DNA of 6,510 bases from Candidatus Omnitrophota bacterium (lineage in GTDB: Bacteria > Omnitrophota > Omnitrophia > Omnitrophales > Aquincolibacteriaceae): assembly GCA_023246985.1 (NCBI GenBank), contig JAHFHJ010000086.1, positions 1 through 6,510 on the forward strand. Direction: 5' to 3'. This document shows, one piece after another, positions 6,205 through 6,510 of this stretch (position 1 is the first letter of the stretch; every line of letters starts with the position of its first letter). Made by a program: the position numbers and the translations under genes. The notes beneath the pieces were generated by a model that saw nothing but the letters and a program-made list of their open reading frames with translations, did no database searches and was not told where the DNA came from.

Positions 6205-6216
6205 CATTGATGAGTC
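6201..6216. repeat. Palindrome GACTCAT-TG-ATGAGTC next to the atpH stop
   Basis: Two perfect 7-base arms are separated by two bases. It begins inside the second 22-bp direct repeat and ends 12 bases before the atpH stop codon (13 bases downstream of it in transcription). As RNA it would form a 6-bp hairpin with a 4-base loop. On the minus strand it is followed by CCCAATACC and not by a T-run, so it is not a classic terminator. A protein-binding site or a 3'-end stabilising hairpin is possible. Confidence 0.5.
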
Positions 6217-6228
6217 TACGCAGTGTAT

Positions 6229-6510
6229 TTAAATTCCTTCTTTCATTTTCTTGGCCGCTTCCTGGAATTTATTTTCCAGACTTCCGTCGATCACGAGACT
6301 GCCCAACGTGAGCACAAATCCGGCCAGCAAGCGGGGCTCGGCCGTTTCCTGAAACGCCAGGTCCTGACCTGTCTTTTCTTTGAGCAAAACCGTAAGCCGT
6401 CCCTTCTGCTCGTCGCTCAGGGGGTAGGCCGATCGTAACGCCGTTTTTCCGTGAGCGGCGGAAACCTTTTCCTGGGGTAATTCCCCGATAGCCGAAAGAG
6501 CTTCTTCGCA
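6229..6510 (-). CDS. atpH: ATP synthase delta-type (OSCP-like) stalk subunit, C-terminal part
   Basis: The last 93 codons of a gene that enters from the right edge, ending with TAA at 6229-6231. The visible protein has the delta/OSCP C-terminal pattern: a basic segment, then LRSAYPLSDEQ (residues 25-35 of the visible part), a helix of 15-20 residues, AEPRLLAGFVLTLG, VIDGSLENKFQ and a lysine-rich end. In known delta subunits the matching pieces are V-x-S-A-x-P-L-x-x-E-Q, D-P-x-L-I-G-G and the V-I-D-G-S-V-x-x-K/R-L signature. Delta joins the top of the F1 head to the b-subunit peripheral stalk, and its position directly before atpA is the standard H-A order. Because the N-terminus is not visible, this could instead be the tail of a fused b-delta protein, as occurs in some bacteria. 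The 417-bp gap to atpA is unusually wide. Confidence 0.85.
   Translation of the reverse strand, partial: CEEALSAIGELPQEKVSAAHGKTALRSAYPLSDEQKGRLTVLLKEKTGQDLAFQETAEPRLLAGFVLTLGSLVIDGSLENKFQEAAKKMKEGI

Larger units (their letters stand above)
5812..6228. other. 417-bp non-coding gap between atpH and atpA
   Basis: No credible coding region lies here on either strand. From right to left the gap holds the repeat and hairpin cluster (6098-6216), the MITE-like element (5982-6089), about 85 bp of unremarkable sequence, and the atpA leader with its hairpin (5868-5896). I see no convincing -35/-10 promoter for atpA in it. ATP synthase genes are normally closely spaced here, so repeat insertion probably widened the gap. 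Confidence 0.7.

Noticed and set aside
6084..6311. Plus-strand open frame of 75 codons over the repeat cluster
   Set aside because: It is built from the repeat units and then runs antisense into atpH; it has no family resemblance.

Overview
The window is a run of co-oriented minus-strand genes. In transcription order (right to left) they are the 3' end of an ATP synthase delta-type gene, atpA (alpha), atpG (gamma), atpD (beta), a GspE/PilB-type secretion ATPase gene, and the 5' end of a GspF-type inner-membrane platform gene. I see no plus-strand gene, tRNA, rRNA, CRISPR array or transposase gene.

The organism is a bacterium, probably diderm, because it carries GspE/GspF-like type II secretion (or type IV pilus) components. 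The ATP synthase subunits are clearly F-type but quite divergent. Taken with the moderate GC content and the secretion-ATPase style, this would fit an uncultivated lineage of the PVC/Omnitrophota sort. That is a guess; no taxonomic marker is present.

Layout. Positions 6510-6229 hold the C-terminal 93 residues of the delta (OSCP-like) stalk protein. Positions 6228-5812 are a 417-bp gap, unusually long for the middle of an ATP synthase operon. It contains a cluster of short repeats and hairpins (about 6097-6216), a degenerate MITE-like element bounded by TGTCATTCC/GGAATGACA (5982-6089), and a hairpin with a short T-run on the minus strand (about 5868-5896) just ahead of atpA. From 5811 to 1 the genes are packed: atpA, 36 bp, atpG, a 14-bp overlap, atpD (TTG start), 34 bp, gspE, 64 bp, gspF. 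The close spacing suggests that atpAGD and gspEF can be read on one transcript.

Together alpha, beta, gamma and delta would form most of an F1 head with its central and peripheral stalks. The usual next gene, atpC (epsilon), is missing and gspE takes its place. All three complete F1 subunits deviate from the family: beta has an altered catalytic P-loop (GGAALGKS) and an altered segment after YPAVDP; alpha lacks the usual N-terminal delta-docking helix and carries an insertion before the nucleotide-binding domain; gamma has rewritten terminal helices and a C-terminal tail. Key catalytic residues remain and the frames are open. I therefore read this as a functional but divergent rotary ATPase, possibly a second, specialised one, rather than a decaying locus.
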